Source: Caulobacteraceae bacterium UBA3198 (GTDB taxonomy: Bacteria > Pseudomonadota > Alphaproteobacteria > Caulobacterales > Caulobacteraceae). Taken from it: 64,000 bases of DNA. Both the position numbers and the translations under genes were made by a program. Within the stretch, counting starts at the first letter, position 1; each line of letters opens with the position of its first letter. The stretch covers positions 322,267 to 386,266 of the forward strand of contig DEWY01000013.1 of assembly GCA_002363865.1 (NCBI GenBank). The letters run 5' to 3'. Below are positions 44,172 through 53,369 of the stretch, one piece after another. The notes beneath the pieces were generated by a model. It was not told the DNA's origin. It was given only the letters and a program-made list of their open reading frames with translations, and did no database searches.

Positions 44172-45167
44172 ATGATCCCGCTCTCAGTTCTCGACCTTTC
44201 GCCCATCGTGCAGGGCGGTAGCCCTGGCCAGTCGCTCCGTGACAGCCGTAATCTGGCCCGCGCCGCCGAGCGGCTGGGGTTTGCGCGCTACTGGATGGCC
44301 GAGCATCACAACATGACCGGCATCGCCAGCGCCGCCACCGCCGTGGCGCTCGCCTATGTGGGGGAGGGGACCTCGACCATCCGGCTCGGAGCCGGCGGCG
44401 TCATGCTGCCCAATCATGCGCCGCTGATCATCGCCGAGCAGTTCGGCACACTGGAGGCCCTCTATCCGGGCCGGATCGATCTCGGCGTCGGCCGCGCGCC
44501 GGGGACCGACCAGGTCACCGCCCGGGCCCTGCGGCGCAATCTGGCCGGCGGCGTCGACCAGTTCCCGCAGGATGTGATGGAGCTGATGGCCCTGCTGGAC
44601 GACGCGCAGCCGGGCCAGACGGTGCGCGCCGTCCCCGGCGTCGGCTCCAAGGTGCCGGTCTGGGTGCTGGGGTCCAGCCTCTATGGGGCGCAGCTGGCCG
44701 CGGCGCTGGGCCTGCCCTACGCGTTTGCCTCCCACTTCGCGCCGGCCATGATGGACCAGGCCGCGCAGATCTACCGCCAGCAGTTCCGGCCCTCGAAGCC
44801 GGGGGATCAGCCGCGCCTGATGCTGGCGCTGAACCTTGTGGCGGCGGAAACCGACGCTGAGGCGAAGTATCTGTTCACCTCGCTGCAGCAGGCCTTTGTG
44901 AACCTGCACCGGGGCCGGCCCGGGCCCCTGCCGCCGCCGATCGAGGATGCAGACGGCGCGCTGGCCGGCACGGTGGCGGCGGGCTCGCCGCTCTCCAAGG
45001 CTGTGGTCGGCGGTCCAGAGACGGTGCGCAACGGGCTTGAACGGTTCGTGGCCGAGCACCGTCCCGACGAGATCATCGTCACCGCCCAGATCTTCGACCA
45101 GGCCAAGCGCGTCCGCTCCCTGGAGATCGTGAGCGAGGTCCGCGACGCCCTGGCCGCAGCGGCCTAG
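44172..45167 (+). CDS. LLM-class (luciferase-like) flavin-dependent oxidoreductase
   Basis: 331-aa TIM-barrel flavoprotein of the luciferase-like monooxygenase class (MsnO8-like). It begins IPLSVLDLSPIVQGGSPGQS; FARYWMAEHHNMTGIASAAT and IRLGAGGVMLPNHAPLIIAEQFGTL give the conserved barrel strands, and YPGRIDLGVGRAPGTD the flavin/phosphate region. The open frame runs further upstream, but MIPLSVLDLSP at 44172 matches family starts. The substrate is unknown; FMN or F420 cannot be decided. Confidence 0.9.
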   Translation: MIPLSVLDLSPIVQGGSPGQSLRDSRNLARAAERLGFARYWMAEHHNMTGIASAATAVALAYVGEGTSTIRLGAGGVMLPNHAPLIIAEQFGTLEALYPGRIDLGVGRAPGTDQVTARALRRNLAGGVDQFPQDVMELMALLDDAQPGQTVRAVPGVGSKVPVWVLGSSLYGAQLAAALGLPYAFASHFAPAMMDQAAQIYRQQFRPSKPGDQPRLMLALNLVAAETDAEAKYLFTSLQQAFVNLHRGRPGPLPPPIEDADGALAGTVAAGSPLSKAVVGGPETVRNGLERFVAEHRPDEIIVTAQIFDQAKRVRSLEIVSEVRDALAAAA

Positions 45168-45224
45168 GCTCGCTCAAACAAGCGCACGGCCCGGACGCGT
45201 TGAGCGCCCGGGCCGGCCTTGGCC

Positions 45225-46460
45225 TTAGTCGGTGATGGCCGAGTAGATCAGGGCCTTGAGCTGGCCGCGGAAGTTGAAGGTGCCGGACGGCATCAGCTGG
45301 GTCATGAAGACCAGCGTCAGGTCTTCCTCGGGATCGACCCAGAAGATGGTCGAGGCCGCGCCCCCCCAGTAATAGTCGCCGACGCCGAGGGACGCGGTCT
45401 CCACCTGGCCCATGGTCGACGCGAAGCCCAGGCCAAAGCCCACGCCCTCATTGGCGGTCTCGGAGAAGGCGCCGATGGCCAGCTGGGTCAGGTCCTGGCC
45501 GCCGGGCAGGTGGTTCATGTGCATCATTTCCAGGGTGCGGGGACCCAGGATGCGGTGGCCGTCCAGCTCGCCGCCCCGGCGCAGCATCTCCGTGAAGCGG
45601 CCATAGTCGGCCACGGTGCCGGTCAGGCCGCCGCCGCCGGACTTGAAGCCGGGCTCGCGCACGAACTGGCTGTCGCCGCCCGGATCATCGATCAGCTTCA
45701 GCTTCTTGTCGGGGCCGCGCTGATAGTTGGCGCAGAACCGCTCCACCTTGTCGGGGCTCACGTGGAAGGCGGTGTCGACCATGCCCAGCGGCTCGAAGAT
45801 CTCTTCCTTGAGGTACTGGTCGAAGGGCTTGCCGGAGATGATCTCCACCAGCGCGCCGCAGATGTCGGTGGACAGCGAGTACATCCAGCGCGTGCCGGGC
45901 TGGTAGAGCAGGGGCACCTGGGCCAGCTTGTCCATGAACTCGTGCATGGAGTCGGCGCCGCCGACGGAGCGCACCTTCAGGCCGCGATAGATTCGGTCCA
46001 CCGGATGCTGCTCGCCCACGCCCGGCAGGCCGCCGCCATAGGTGAAGCCGCCGGTATGGGTCAGGACGTCGCGGAAGTTCACCGGCCGGTGGGGCGCCTC
46101 GGTGACCATGTCGTCACCCTCGCCGGACACCCAGACCCGGTGGTTGCGCCACGACGGCACGAACCGGCTGACCGGGTCGGTGAGCTGGAAATAACCCTTT
46201 TCATACAGGGTCATGAGCGCCACCGAGGTGATCGGCTTGGTCATGGAATAGATGCGGAAGATGGCGTCGTCGCGCATCGGCTTGTTCCGCTCCAGATCCA
46301 TGGAGCCGAAGGCCTTTTCATAGGCGATATGGCCGTGGCGGGCGACCTGCACCTGGCAGCCGGCGATCTTCTGCGGCTCGATATAGTTGCGTTGCAGGTG
46401 GTCGGCGATGCGGTCCAGACGCGTGGCGTCCAGGCCGGTCCATTGTGATTGGGCGTCCAT
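45225..46460 (-). CDS. Serine beta-lactamase-fold hydrolase (class C/esterase type)
   Basis: 411-aa penicillin-binding/beta-lactamase-fold protein. The nucleophile motif SMTK lies in IYSMTKPITSVALM, the Tyr motif in WMYSLSTDICGALVEIISG, and DVLTHTGGFTYG precedes it. No signal peptide is present, so it is probably a cytoplasmic esterase (EstB-like) rather than a resistance enzyme. It is convergent with the LLM gene. Confidence 0.9.
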   Translation of the reverse strand: MDAQSQWTGLDATRLDRIADHLQRNYIEPQKIAGCQVQVARHGHIAYEKAFGSMDLERNKPMRDDAIFRIYSMTKPITSVALMTLYEKGYFQLTDPVSRFVPSWRNHRVWVSGEGDDMVTEAPHRPVNFRDVLTHTGGFTYGGGLPGVGEQHPVDRIYRGLKVRSVGGADSMHEFMDKLAQVPLLYQPGTRWMYSLSTDICGALVEIISGKPFDQYLKEEIFEPLGMVDTAFHVSPDKVERFCANYQRGPDKKLKLIDDPGGDSQFVREPGFKSGGGGLTGTVADYGRFTEMLRRGGELDGHRILGPRTLEMMHMNHLPGGQDLTQLAIGAFSETANEGVGFGLGFASTMGQVETASLGVGDYYWGGAASTIFWVDPEEDLTLVFMTQLMPSGTFNFRGQLKALIYSAITD

Positions 46461-46588
46461 ACGAAATAATCCTCCCGAAAATCGCGGCGCTTTTAATTGG
46501 CGCCATCATGGGCCGCAGAGCGCCGCCGGCCAAGACGTTCGTTGTCCTGGCCTGCTAGGCTGGGCGCAGAAACGGGAGTGAAACAGGC

Positions 46589-47080
46589 ATGAGCGATCTG
46601 GGGGAACTGGCGGCGCAGGTGGGCGAGGCCCTGAAGGCGCGGGGCCAGAAGGTGGCTGTGGCCGAAAGCTCGTCCGGAGGCCTGATCTCGGCGGCCCTGC
46701 TCGCGGTGCCCGGCGCCTCGGCCTACTATCTCGGCGGGGCGGTGGTCTATACGGGCAAGGCCCGCATGAGCCTGCTGGAGATCCCCCGGGAGGCGGTGGC
46801 CGGCATGCGTTCGGCCTCTGAGCCCTATGCGCTGCTGCTGGCCCGCACGGTGCGCGAGCGGTTTGGCGCCGACTGGGGCCTGTCGGAGACCGGCGCGGCC
46901 GGCCCCACCGGCAACGGCTATGGCGATCCCGCCGGCCACACCTGCATTGCGCTGTCCGGCCCGGTTGAGCTGGTCACCACCCTGCGCACAGGGTCAGATG
47001 ACCGGCAGGCCAATATGGAAGCCTTCGCCGCCGCGGCGCTGGATCTGCTGCGCCGGGCGACGGAGACGGAGCCGCTTTAG
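46589..47080 (+). CDS. pncC: Nicotinamide-nucleotide amidase, CinA C-terminal domain type
   Basis: 163-aa CinA/PncC-domain protein hydrolysing nicotinamide mononucleotide to nicotinate mononucleotide. The signature AESSSGGLISAALLAVPGAS at about residue 25, YYLGGAVVYTGKARM and GLSETGAAGPTGNGYGDPAGHT are intact. It is a stand-alone amidase without the COG1058 N-terminal part. It is convergent with the DUF885 gene, with stops overlapping by 4 nt. Confidence 0.92.
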   Translation: MSDLGELAAQVGEALKARGQKVAVAESSSGGLISAALLAVPGASAYYLGGAVVYTGKARMSLLEIPREAVAGMRSASEPYALLLARTVRERFGADWGLSETGAAGPTGNGYGDPAGHTCIALSGPVELVTTLRTGSDDRQANMEAFAAAALDLLRRATETEPL

Positions 47081-48885
47081 GCCCGGCGGGCGGCGATGTG
47101 CCGGTCCACCACGCTCTCCAGAACGGTGAGCGGCATGGCGCCTGACAGCAGGGTGGCGTCGTGGAAGGCGGGCAGGGCGAAGCGGTCGCCGAGCGCCGTC
47201 TGGGCCTTCGCCCGAAGGCGCAGCCAGGTGAGCTTGCCGACCATGTAGCTGCAGGCCTGACCGGGCCAGACACTGTAGCGTTCGATCTCGGTGGCCGCCG
47301 AGCTGGTGGGGCTGCCATCGATGCTGGTCATGGTCTCGATGGCCTTTTCGCGGCTCCAGCGCTTGGCGTGCATGCCGGTGTCGACCACCAGGCGGGCGGC
47401 GCGGAACAGGGAGGCCTGGATCTGGCCGAGTTCGCCCAGGGGGTCGTTCTCGTACATGCCCATCTCCAGGGCCAGCTGCTCGGAATAGAGCGCCCAGCCT
47501 TCGCTGTAGGGCGAGAAGCCGGCGATTTTGCGCAGCATCGGCAGGTCGGCCTCCTGCTGCAGGGAGCGCTGCAGATGGTGGCCGGGAATGGCCTCGTGAT
47601 AGGTGAGCGTCTTGAGCGTCCAGCTGGGGTTCTCGGCGGAATCCCGCAGATTGATCCAGTAGATGCCGGGCCGCGAGCCATCGAGCGCAGGCCGGTTATA
47701 GTAGCCGCCCGGCGCGCCGGCCTCGATGAACTTGGGCACCCGGCGGATCTCGACGGCGGCCTGGGGCAGGGCGCCGAAGGCCTGGGGCAGGCGCGGGGTG
47801 ATCTCGCGGACCTGGGCGTTCAGGTCGGCGATCAGCTGCTCCTTGGCTTCGTCGGTATCGGCGTAGAGGTATTTGGGGTCCTTGAAGAGCGCCTGGATCC
47901 GCTCGCCCACCGAGCCCTGGGTCAGGCCCTCGCCCTGCAGGATCGTCTCGGCCCGGGCCGACAGGGCCTTGGCCTGCTCCCAACCCAGCTCGTGGATCTC
48001 GTCAGGGGTCAGCGTCGTGGTGGTCGAGCTCTTCAGGGCGTCGCGATAATAGGCCTCGCCGTCGGGCAGGCGCCAGCAGCCGGCGTCGTGGACGGCCTGG
48101 GGCTGCAGGGACCGGACCCAGGCGATCTGCCGGTCGAGGGCCGGGAAGACCTTCTCCAGATAGATGGCGCTGGCCTGGGCGGCATAGTCGCCCTCGATCC
48201 CCTTGGCCTGGGCGCGGTCGGCGACGGACGTGACCAGGGGCGAGGCGGCCGGATCGCCCTTCAGCCCTTCCATCTGGGTCAGCGCCCGCTCCAGGGCGAA
48301 GTCGGGCGGGATGACGCCAAGGGCCGCATCCCGGCGGCTGCGCTCGGTCTCCTGGTCCATGACCTCGGCGAACTGGGTGAGGCGGGCGAGATAGGCCTCG
48401 GCGTCGGCCTGGGTCTCGATCCCGTGCTGGGTGCCGAGGAAGTCCGGGACCGAGCGATAGGCGCCGTTCAGCTGGGAGATCACATAGGGATCGCCCGCGC
48501 CGGCGTCCCCATAGGCGTAACGGCTGTTGGCTTCCGCATCGGCGCTGAGGGTGAACAGCACCGCCTCATAGTGCGGGACCTCCGACGGGCTGAGGGCGGC
48601 TGGATCAAGGGCCTTGAGCCGTTCGAGATTGCGGGCCGTTCGGGCCTTGTCCGCGGCCAGGTCAGCGATGGAGGCGCCATTGAGCTGGGACTTGGCCGCC
48701 ATCCGCGCGCCCTGGTGCAGGCCAAGCCGCGTCACGCTCTGCGGCGAGTGGTCCAGCATGTCCTCGAACATCTGGTCGAACAGAGCCCGCATGCGCTGGT
48801 CCTGCGGGCCAAGCGCCTGGGCGCGAGCGCCGGTCGCCAGGGCCGTGGCCGCCGCTGCGGAGAAGAGGAAGGTTCTGCGATCCAT
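47077..48885 (-). CDS. DUF885 family (putative metallopeptidase), exported
   Basis: 602-aa protein with the DUF885 zinc-binding motif HEAIPGHH in KTLTYHEAIPGHHLQRSL and the following acidic segment SEGWALYSEQLALEMG. The N-terminus MDRRTFLFSAAAATALATGARA is a Tat-like leader (RRTFLF), so it is probably periplasmic. Family members are thought to be M32-like or dipeptidase-type metallopeptidases. The TonB-dependent receptor lies upstream on the same strand, but a terminator at 48976-49001 separates them. Confidence 0.88.
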   Translation of the reverse strand: MDRRTFLFSAAAATALATGARAQALGPQDQRMRALFDQMFEDMLDHSPQSVTRLGLHQGARMAAKSQLNGASIADLAADKARTARNLERLKALDPAALSPSEVPHYEAVLFTLSADAEANSRYAYGDAGAGDPYVISQLNGAYRSVPDFLGTQHGIETQADAEAYLARLTQFAEVMDQETERSRRDAALGVIPPDFALERALTQMEGLKGDPAASPLVTSVADRAQAKGIEGDYAAQASAIYLEKVFPALDRQIAWVRSLQPQAVHDAGCWRLPDGEAYYRDALKSSTTTTLTPDEIHELGWEQAKALSARAETILQGEGLTQGSVGERIQALFKDPKYLYADTDEAKEQLIADLNAQVREITPRLPQAFGALPQAAVEIRRVPKFIEAGAPGGYYNRPALDGSRPGIYWINLRDSAENPSWTLKTLTYHEAIPGHHLQRSLQQEADLPMLRKIAGFSPYSEGWALYSEQLALEMGMYENDPLGELGQIQASLFRAARLVVDTGMHAKRWSREKAIETMTSIDGSPTSSAATEIERYSVWPGQACSYMVGKLTWLRLRAKAQTALGDRFALPAFHDATLLSGAMPLTVLESVVDRHIAARRA

Positions 48886-48975
48886 GGGAGGTCAGGCTCT
48901 CTCGGAGAGGGAATTGAGTCTGGGGCGAGCCTAGCATGGTCTGGCGGAGACGGCGCCAGGCTGGCCTTGCAACGG

Positions 48976-49001
48976 AAAAGGGCGGCCGCATGCGACCGCC
49001 C
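48976..49001 (-). terminator. Intrinsic terminator after the large TonB-dependent receptor
   Basis: Stem of ten pairs with one mismatch (48980-48990 with 48991-49001, very short loop), followed on the minus strand by TTTTCC. It lies 26 nt past the receptor stop. Confidence 0.75.
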
Positions 49002-49026
49002 TCCCTCGCCCCGCAGGCATGAGCGC

Positions 49027-52000
49027 CTAGAAGCTGCTCTTCAGGCCCACATAGAAGTAGCGGCCCATGGGACCCACCGGCGAGGCGCCCTCGATGAAGG
49101 CTGCGGCCCCGGTGGAGGCCGTCCCGGTAGAGCCGCGGTCGGGCAGCTGGTTGGTGAAGTTGTTCACGCCGGCATAGGCCTGATGGCGATCCTGGAAGGT
49201 GTACTGCACCTGGATGTCGTGGGTCTCCCGCGGGGACCAGGTCCAGTAGCCGTCCGGCACATAGTTCGGGTTGGCCGCGCGCCGCTCGTCGGTGAAGCGC
49301 TTGGTCTCGTCGAACCAGTTGAAGCCGTAGTTCACCAAGAGGTCGTTCCAGGCCCAGGCGACGTCGAAGTTCGCCTGCCACTTGGGCGCGCCGGCATAGC
49401 CGAGCTCGCTGGAGGCCTCGGCCCCGTCGATCTCGACGAACTCCAGCTTGGTGAGCCGGTTGGCCGTCAGGTTGAACTGGAAGGTCCCCACATCGCGCAT
49501 GACCCCGAAGTCGGCCGGGTTCAGCAGGTACTGCATGGAGAAGTCGAAGCCGGCCGTTTCGTAGGACGAGACGTTGACCGAGTACTCCTGGAAGGAGTCC
49601 ACGAACTGGGTCCCCGGATCGCGGGTGAACAGGCCGCAGAAGTCGTTGGGCTGTTCCAGGTCGTAGCAGCTCTCGATGATGGTGTTGGCGGTGAACAGGT
49701 TCACCGCGTCGCTCAGCGTGATCCGGTAATAGTCCAGCGACATGGACAGGCCCGGCGCAAAGCGCGGGGTGAAGACCAGGCCCAGGGTCTGGGTGTCGCC
49801 GGTTTCGGCCTTCAGGTCCCGGTTGCCGCCGACGACGCCTTCCACCGAGGAAGAGGTGGTGTTGATGAACTCCACCTGCGTCGGATCGAAGCCCAGATCG
49901 GCGGTGCAGTTGGCGACCCGGAATTCCGAGCCGGCCCGCACATTGTCGCTTTCACAGGGGTCGTCGATGGTGCGGAAGGTCTGGGTCTGGGGCAGGAACA
50001 GCTCGCTGATGTTCGGGGCCCGGACCGCGCGCGCGCGGCTGCCACGCACCATCAGGTCTTCGCTCACCCGCCACTGGGCGCCGATGTTCCAGGTGTCGGT
50101 GGTCCCGATCGTCGAATAGTCGGAGAACCGGTAGGCGAGGTTGAGGTCAAGCGAGTCCACGAACGGCAGGTCCCGCACGATGGGGACGGCCAGCTCGCCG
50201 AACAGCTCATGGACCTCGAACTGGCCGTTCTCGGCGACCCCCTGGCCGAGCCAGGTGATGTTGTAGCCAAGCTCGGCGCCCAGCAGCACATCCTCGTCAG
50301 GCGTCTCGCGGCTCTTTTCCTTGCGGTACTCGGTCCCGAGCACGAAACCGATCGGGCCGGCCGGCAGGCTGAAGGCCAGGGAGGAATCGCCGGTGATGTA
50401 GGCGCTGAGCACCTCCTGCTCGATCTTGGCCTCAGAGGTGGCGACGTCGTTGATCCAGGCCTGGGCCTCAGGCGAGATGCCGCCTTCGCCGAAGATGTTG
50501 ATCGGGACGCAGCCGCCGGCCTGGCCGCCCCCCACATAGAGGCTGTTCCAGACATCGGGGTCGACCGTGGTCCCGAACAGGTCGCCGGCCGGAACCGCAG
50601 ACGGGTCCAGGGTCGAGCGGCAGACGATCTCGCCGGAGCTTGGATCGCGCACGGCGTCGATGGCGGCGAACCAGCGCAGATTGTTGCGGTTGTTCAGTTC
50701 GCTGTTGGATTCCTTGGTTTGGCCGTAGGTGTAGGAGACATTGTAGGCCACCGCCGAGGACAGATCGCCTTCGAAGCCGATCACCCCGCGGAAGGTCTCG
50801 CGCTCGATCTCCCGGCGGACCTCGCCGAGATCGAAATTGTCCCGGGCCACCAGGACGCCGGGCGCGGGCAGCCAGGCGCCGGCCGCCGCCGTGCCGCCCG
50901 GCGCCAGGGCGTCGGCGCGGATGGAGGCGGGCATGTAGGGGTTATCGATCGGAACGAAGATTCCGTAGTCGAAGGTCGGCTGAGAGCGGAAGTCGGTCTT
51001 GGCGTTGTTGTACTTGAAGTCGGCGAACACCCGATGGTCCGGCGTGATCTCGAACATGCCGCCCACATAGCCGGTCCAGCGCTCAAGGCCGGGGATCAGC
51101 TCGGTCTGGAAGAGGTCCAGCGGCGTGCCCGAGCCGCCCAGCATGGAAAAGCCGCCGGTATAGAGGCCGTCCTGCCAGGGACGGCCGTCGCCGACGAAGC
51201 TGACGCCTGAGAGGGTGTTCGGGTCGAAGCCGGCGCGGGTATAGACGCCGCCGCCGAGCGCGGTGTCGATGTAGCGGCCATCACGGGCGAAGACGAGGTC
51301 AGTATCCCCCCAGGCGGCGCGGTCGACGCCGGGGTTCTCGCCCGGATAGTCCGCCGGATTGTTGACCAGGGTTTCGCGTTGGCCAGGGCCGGCGAAGTCG
51401 CGGTCGCGGGGATCAAGGGCGTCGCGGTTAGAGTACTCCAGGCCGACGGTGAGGTTGGCCCGGCCGTCCATGAAGTTCCGGCCGCCGAGGGCGCTGATGA
51501 AGCTCTCCTCGCCGCCGCCCAGATCCGACCAGCCATACTGGGTGCGCACATCGAACCCGTCGAAGTTGCGCTTGGTGATGAAGTTGACTACGCCCGAAAC
51601 GCCATCGGCGCCATAGATGGCCGAGGCGCCGCCGGTCAGGACCTCGACCCGGTCGATCAGGGCTACGGGAATCGTGTTGGTGTCGACCGCCGCCGAGCCC
51701 GGCTGACCGGCCACATGCCGGCGTCCGTCCACCAGAACCAGGGTGCGCTTGGTCCCCAGGTTGCGCAGGTTCAGCAGGTTGAGGCCGACACTGCCGCGGT
51801 CCGCGGCGTTGGAGAGGGCCTGGGTGTCGGTGGAGCCGACCAGGGCCGGGAAGTTCTCCATCAGGTCGGTGACGTTGGTGACGCCCGAGCGTTCGATGGC
51901 CTCGCCCGTCAGGGTGCTCACCGGGTTCGGGGCGACAAAGTCCTGCAGCCGGATGCGCGAGCCGGTGACCACCAGTTCCTCGACGGCGACGGGTTCATCC

Positions 52001-52107
52001 TGGGGGGCCACCGTCTGGGCTGCGGCGATCTGTGGCGCGGCCAGGGCCGCAAGGGCCGCGGCGCTGGTGAGCAGGGAGGTGGCGAGAAGGCGGGGCTTGG
52101 TCGGCAT
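49027..52107 (-). CDS. TonB-dependent outer-membrane receptor (large)
   Basis: Gated outer-membrane beta-barrel of about 1026 aa. The signal peptide is PTKPRLLATSLLTSAAALAA through IAAAQ; the TonB-box-like EELVVTGSRIRLQDF is followed by the plug domain (VSTLTGEAIERSGVTNVTDL, RVEVLTGGASAIYGADGVSGV). The C-terminus MGRYFYVGLKSSF ends with the aromatic Phe typical of barrels. ATG 52107 is chosen because the signal begins there. Size and plug type resemble peptide/oligosaccharide receptors of Caulobacterales; the ligand is unknown. Confidence 0.94.
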   Translation of the reverse strand: MPTKPRLLATSLLTSAAALAALAAPQIAAAQTVAPQDEPVAVEELVVTGSRIRLQDFVAPNPVSTLTGEAIERSGVTNVTDLMENFPALVGSTDTQALSNAADRGSVGLNLLNLRNLGTKRTLVLVDGRRHVAGQPGSAAVDTNTIPVALIDRVEVLTGGASAIYGADGVSGVVNFITKRNFDGFDVRTQYGWSDLGGGEESFISALGGRNFMDGRANLTVGLEYSNRDALDPRDRDFAGPGQRETLVNNPADYPGENPGVDRAAWGDTDLVFARDGRYIDTALGGGVYTRAGFDPNTLSGVSFVGDGRPWQDGLYTGGFSMLGGSGTPLDLFQTELIPGLERWTGYVGGMFEITPDHRVFADFKYNNAKTDFRSQPTFDYGIFVPIDNPYMPASIRADALAPGGTAAAGAWLPAPGVLVARDNFDLGEVRREIERETFRGVIGFEGDLSSAVAYNVSYTYGQTKESNSELNNRNNLRWFAAIDAVRDPSSGEIVCRSTLDPSAVPAGDLFGTTVDPDVWNSLYVGGGQAGGCVPINIFGEGGISPEAQAWINDVATSEAKIEQEVLSAYITGDSSLAFSLPAGPIGFVLGTEYRKEKSRETPDEDVLLGAELGYNITWLGQGVAENGQFEVHELFGELAVPIVRDLPFVDSLDLNLAYRFSDYSTIGTTDTWNIGAQWRVSEDLMVRGSRARAVRAPNISELFLPQTQTFRTIDDPCESDNVRAGSEFRVANCTADLGFDPTQVEFINTTSSSVEGVVGGNRDLKAETGDTQTLGLVFTPRFAPGLSMSLDYYRITLSDAVNLFTANTIIESCYDLEQPNDFCGLFTRDPGTQFVDSFQEYSVNVSSYETAGFDFSMQYLLNPADFGVMRDVGTFQFNLTANRLTKLEFVEIDGAEASSELGYAGAPKWQANFDVAWAWNDLLVNYGFNWFDETKRFTDERRAANPNYVPDGYWTWSPRETHDIQVQYTFQDRHQAYAGVNNFTNQLPDRGSTGTASTGAAAFIEGASPVGPMGRYFYVGLKSSF

Positions 52108-52149
52108 CGGTGCGTCCCGAAAAATGTGGGTTTGCACGTTTTCGACCAT

Positions 52150-52376
52150 GGAAGTTCTGTCGCTGCACCCTGGGCGGACCCCAGGCGGCCTCGAATCCTA
52201 AGGAATTGCGGCAGTAAATCGCAACATTCAGGCTCCCCTGAGGCGAAAAAGCCACAGCCTGGGAAACCGATGTCATGCCGATGTCATGCAAAAAGCTGAG
52301 CTATATGTGGCTGTTAAGCTCAAGCTTCGGGCGGCGATGGGGGATTGGCGCTGGCCCTCACCGAGGTGAAAAATGC
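52150..52376. other. Intergenic region upstream of TonB-dependent receptor
   Basis: 227 bp between two minus-strand genes, presumably containing the receptor promoter. The direct repeat ATGTCATGCCGATGTCATGC lies at about 52270-52289; nothing else recognisable. Confidence 0.4.
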
Positions 52377-52559
52377 CTAACGGCGTTTGCCCAGTTCGGC
52401 CGCGATATCCTTCGTCATTCGGCCGACCTTTCGATGGGCCGCCGTGATCTGGTCGCGGGTGACCCCCCAGCGCTTCATCCAGTATTCCACGGCTTTGCGC
52501 TCCGACAGGTCCAGGCGGTCCTTGTCGATGAAGCCGCGCTTGTCCTTCAGACCGGCCAT
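52377..52559 (-). CDS. DUF3606 domain-containing small protein
   Basis: 60-aa protein matching the DUF3606 pattern: KRGFIDKDRLDLSERKAVEY, WMKRWGVTRDQITAAHRKVG. This is the usual DUF3606 length. GGAAGGG precedes ATG 52559; ATG 52580 would add seven residues. The frame is open further upstream but reads as low-complexity Pro/Arg. Function is unknown; it is a typical alphaproteobacterial small protein. Confidence 0.82.
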   Translation of the reverse strand: MAGLKDKRGFIDKDRLDLSERKAVEYWMKRWGVTRDQITAAHRKVGRMTKDIAAELGKRR

Positions 52560-52657
52560 GCGGTTGAGCCCTTCCATCGTGATGACGAAGGGCGATGTTA
52601 GCCGGTCGCCTTGGCCGCGGCCATCACCGTCGGCGATGGTCGCGGCATCGGGCGGGG

Positions 52658-52843
52658 TCAGCGGTGCTGAGACGGGAGGCGGTTGCGCACGGGGATCGGC
52701 ACGGGCTGAGGCTCGGCCAGCCAGAGCAGGGCCAGGGCCCGGACCGCCAGATCCCGGGCGTCCTGGACGGCGCCGTCGCGCTTCAGGAGGCGCGATTGCC
52801 GCGCAGCCATTTCGGCGAGAGAAACCAAGGTCGAGGAATGCAT
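52658..52843 (-). CDS. Small hypothetical protein (61 aa)
   Basis: Unrecognised 61-residue frame: MHSSTLVSLAEMAARQSRLL then KRDGAVQDARDLAVRALALL. It has an amphipathic helical character and a plausible weak ribosome-binding site (AAGG). It lies 98 nt upstream of the DUF3606 gene on the same strand. Its plausibility rests on length and helix pattern only. Confidence 0.45.
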   Translation of the reverse strand: MHSSTLVSLAEMAARQSRLLKRDGAVQDARDLAVRALALLWLAEPQPVPIPVRNRLPSQHR

Positions 52844-52913
52844 GACGATCCAAACCTTCTGCTGAGTGCTCCTCGCAGATACGGTCCAGCTTGGGCGACG
52901 GACGCAGCCGGTC

Positions 52914-53369
52914 TCAGACTTTCAGGGTGGCCAGGCTCGCCGCCCCAAGGCTCGCGATGACGGCCAGGGTCAGCCCGATACGCAGGCGGCCATACCAAGC
53001 GGGTGCCTCGCCGCGCGCGACGGTCCAGAGGTCGTAGAGCATCAGGGCCAGGAAGGCCGCCGCCAGGGCCAGCAGACCAGGACGGCTGGGGACCAGGAAG
53101 GCCGCCCAGGCGAACAGGGCCGGCAGAACGCTGACCGCCAGGGCCCGGGCCGAGGGTCCGCGGGCGCTGGCCGACGCCAGACCCCACTGGGCCCCGCCCA
53201 TGAAGGACAGGATCAAAGCCGCATAGAGCCGCAGGATCCGTTCGGCCTGCTCAGGCGCCAGCAGGCCGGCGCCGCCTATGACCATCAGGACGGCGAGGGC
53301 GGCGAAGGGGATCACGCCGGCGGCCCCCAGCAGCAGGGCGGGGCGGGGGATGGGGCGTGGGTCTCTCAT
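52914..53369 (-). CDS. DUF3429 family membrane protein
   Basis: 151-aa membrane protein with about five helices: RPALLLGAAGVIPFAALAV, ILRLYAALILSFMGGAQWGL, ALAVSVLPALFAWAAFL and LALAAAFLALMLYDLW match the DUF3429 pattern, including SFMGGAQWG. ATG 53369 overlaps the TGA of the frame-restored DCC gene (ATGA), which argues that DUF3429 and DCC were separate coupled genes. As sequenced, the DCC frame reads through into this gene. Function is unknown. Confidence 0.8.
   Translation of the reverse strand: MRDPRPIPRPALLLGAAGVIPFAALAVLMVIGGAGLLAPEQAERILRLYAALILSFMGGAQWGLASASARGPSARALAVSVLPALFAWAAFLVPSRPGLLALAAAFLALMLYDLWTVARGEAPAWYGRLRIGLTLAVIASLGAASLATLKV

Noticed and set aside
45168..45224. GGCCCGG/CCGGGCC inverted repeat between LLM and hydrolase genes
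   Set aside because: It could be a terminator but lacks a T-run and has a long loop; not supported.
47161..51210. Very long open frame (1349 codons) on the plus strand
   Set aside because: It is antisense to the DUF885 and TonB-dependent receptor genes; the composition is the Gly/Ala/Arg/Val-rich pattern produced by GC-rich antisense frames, and no domain is recognisable.
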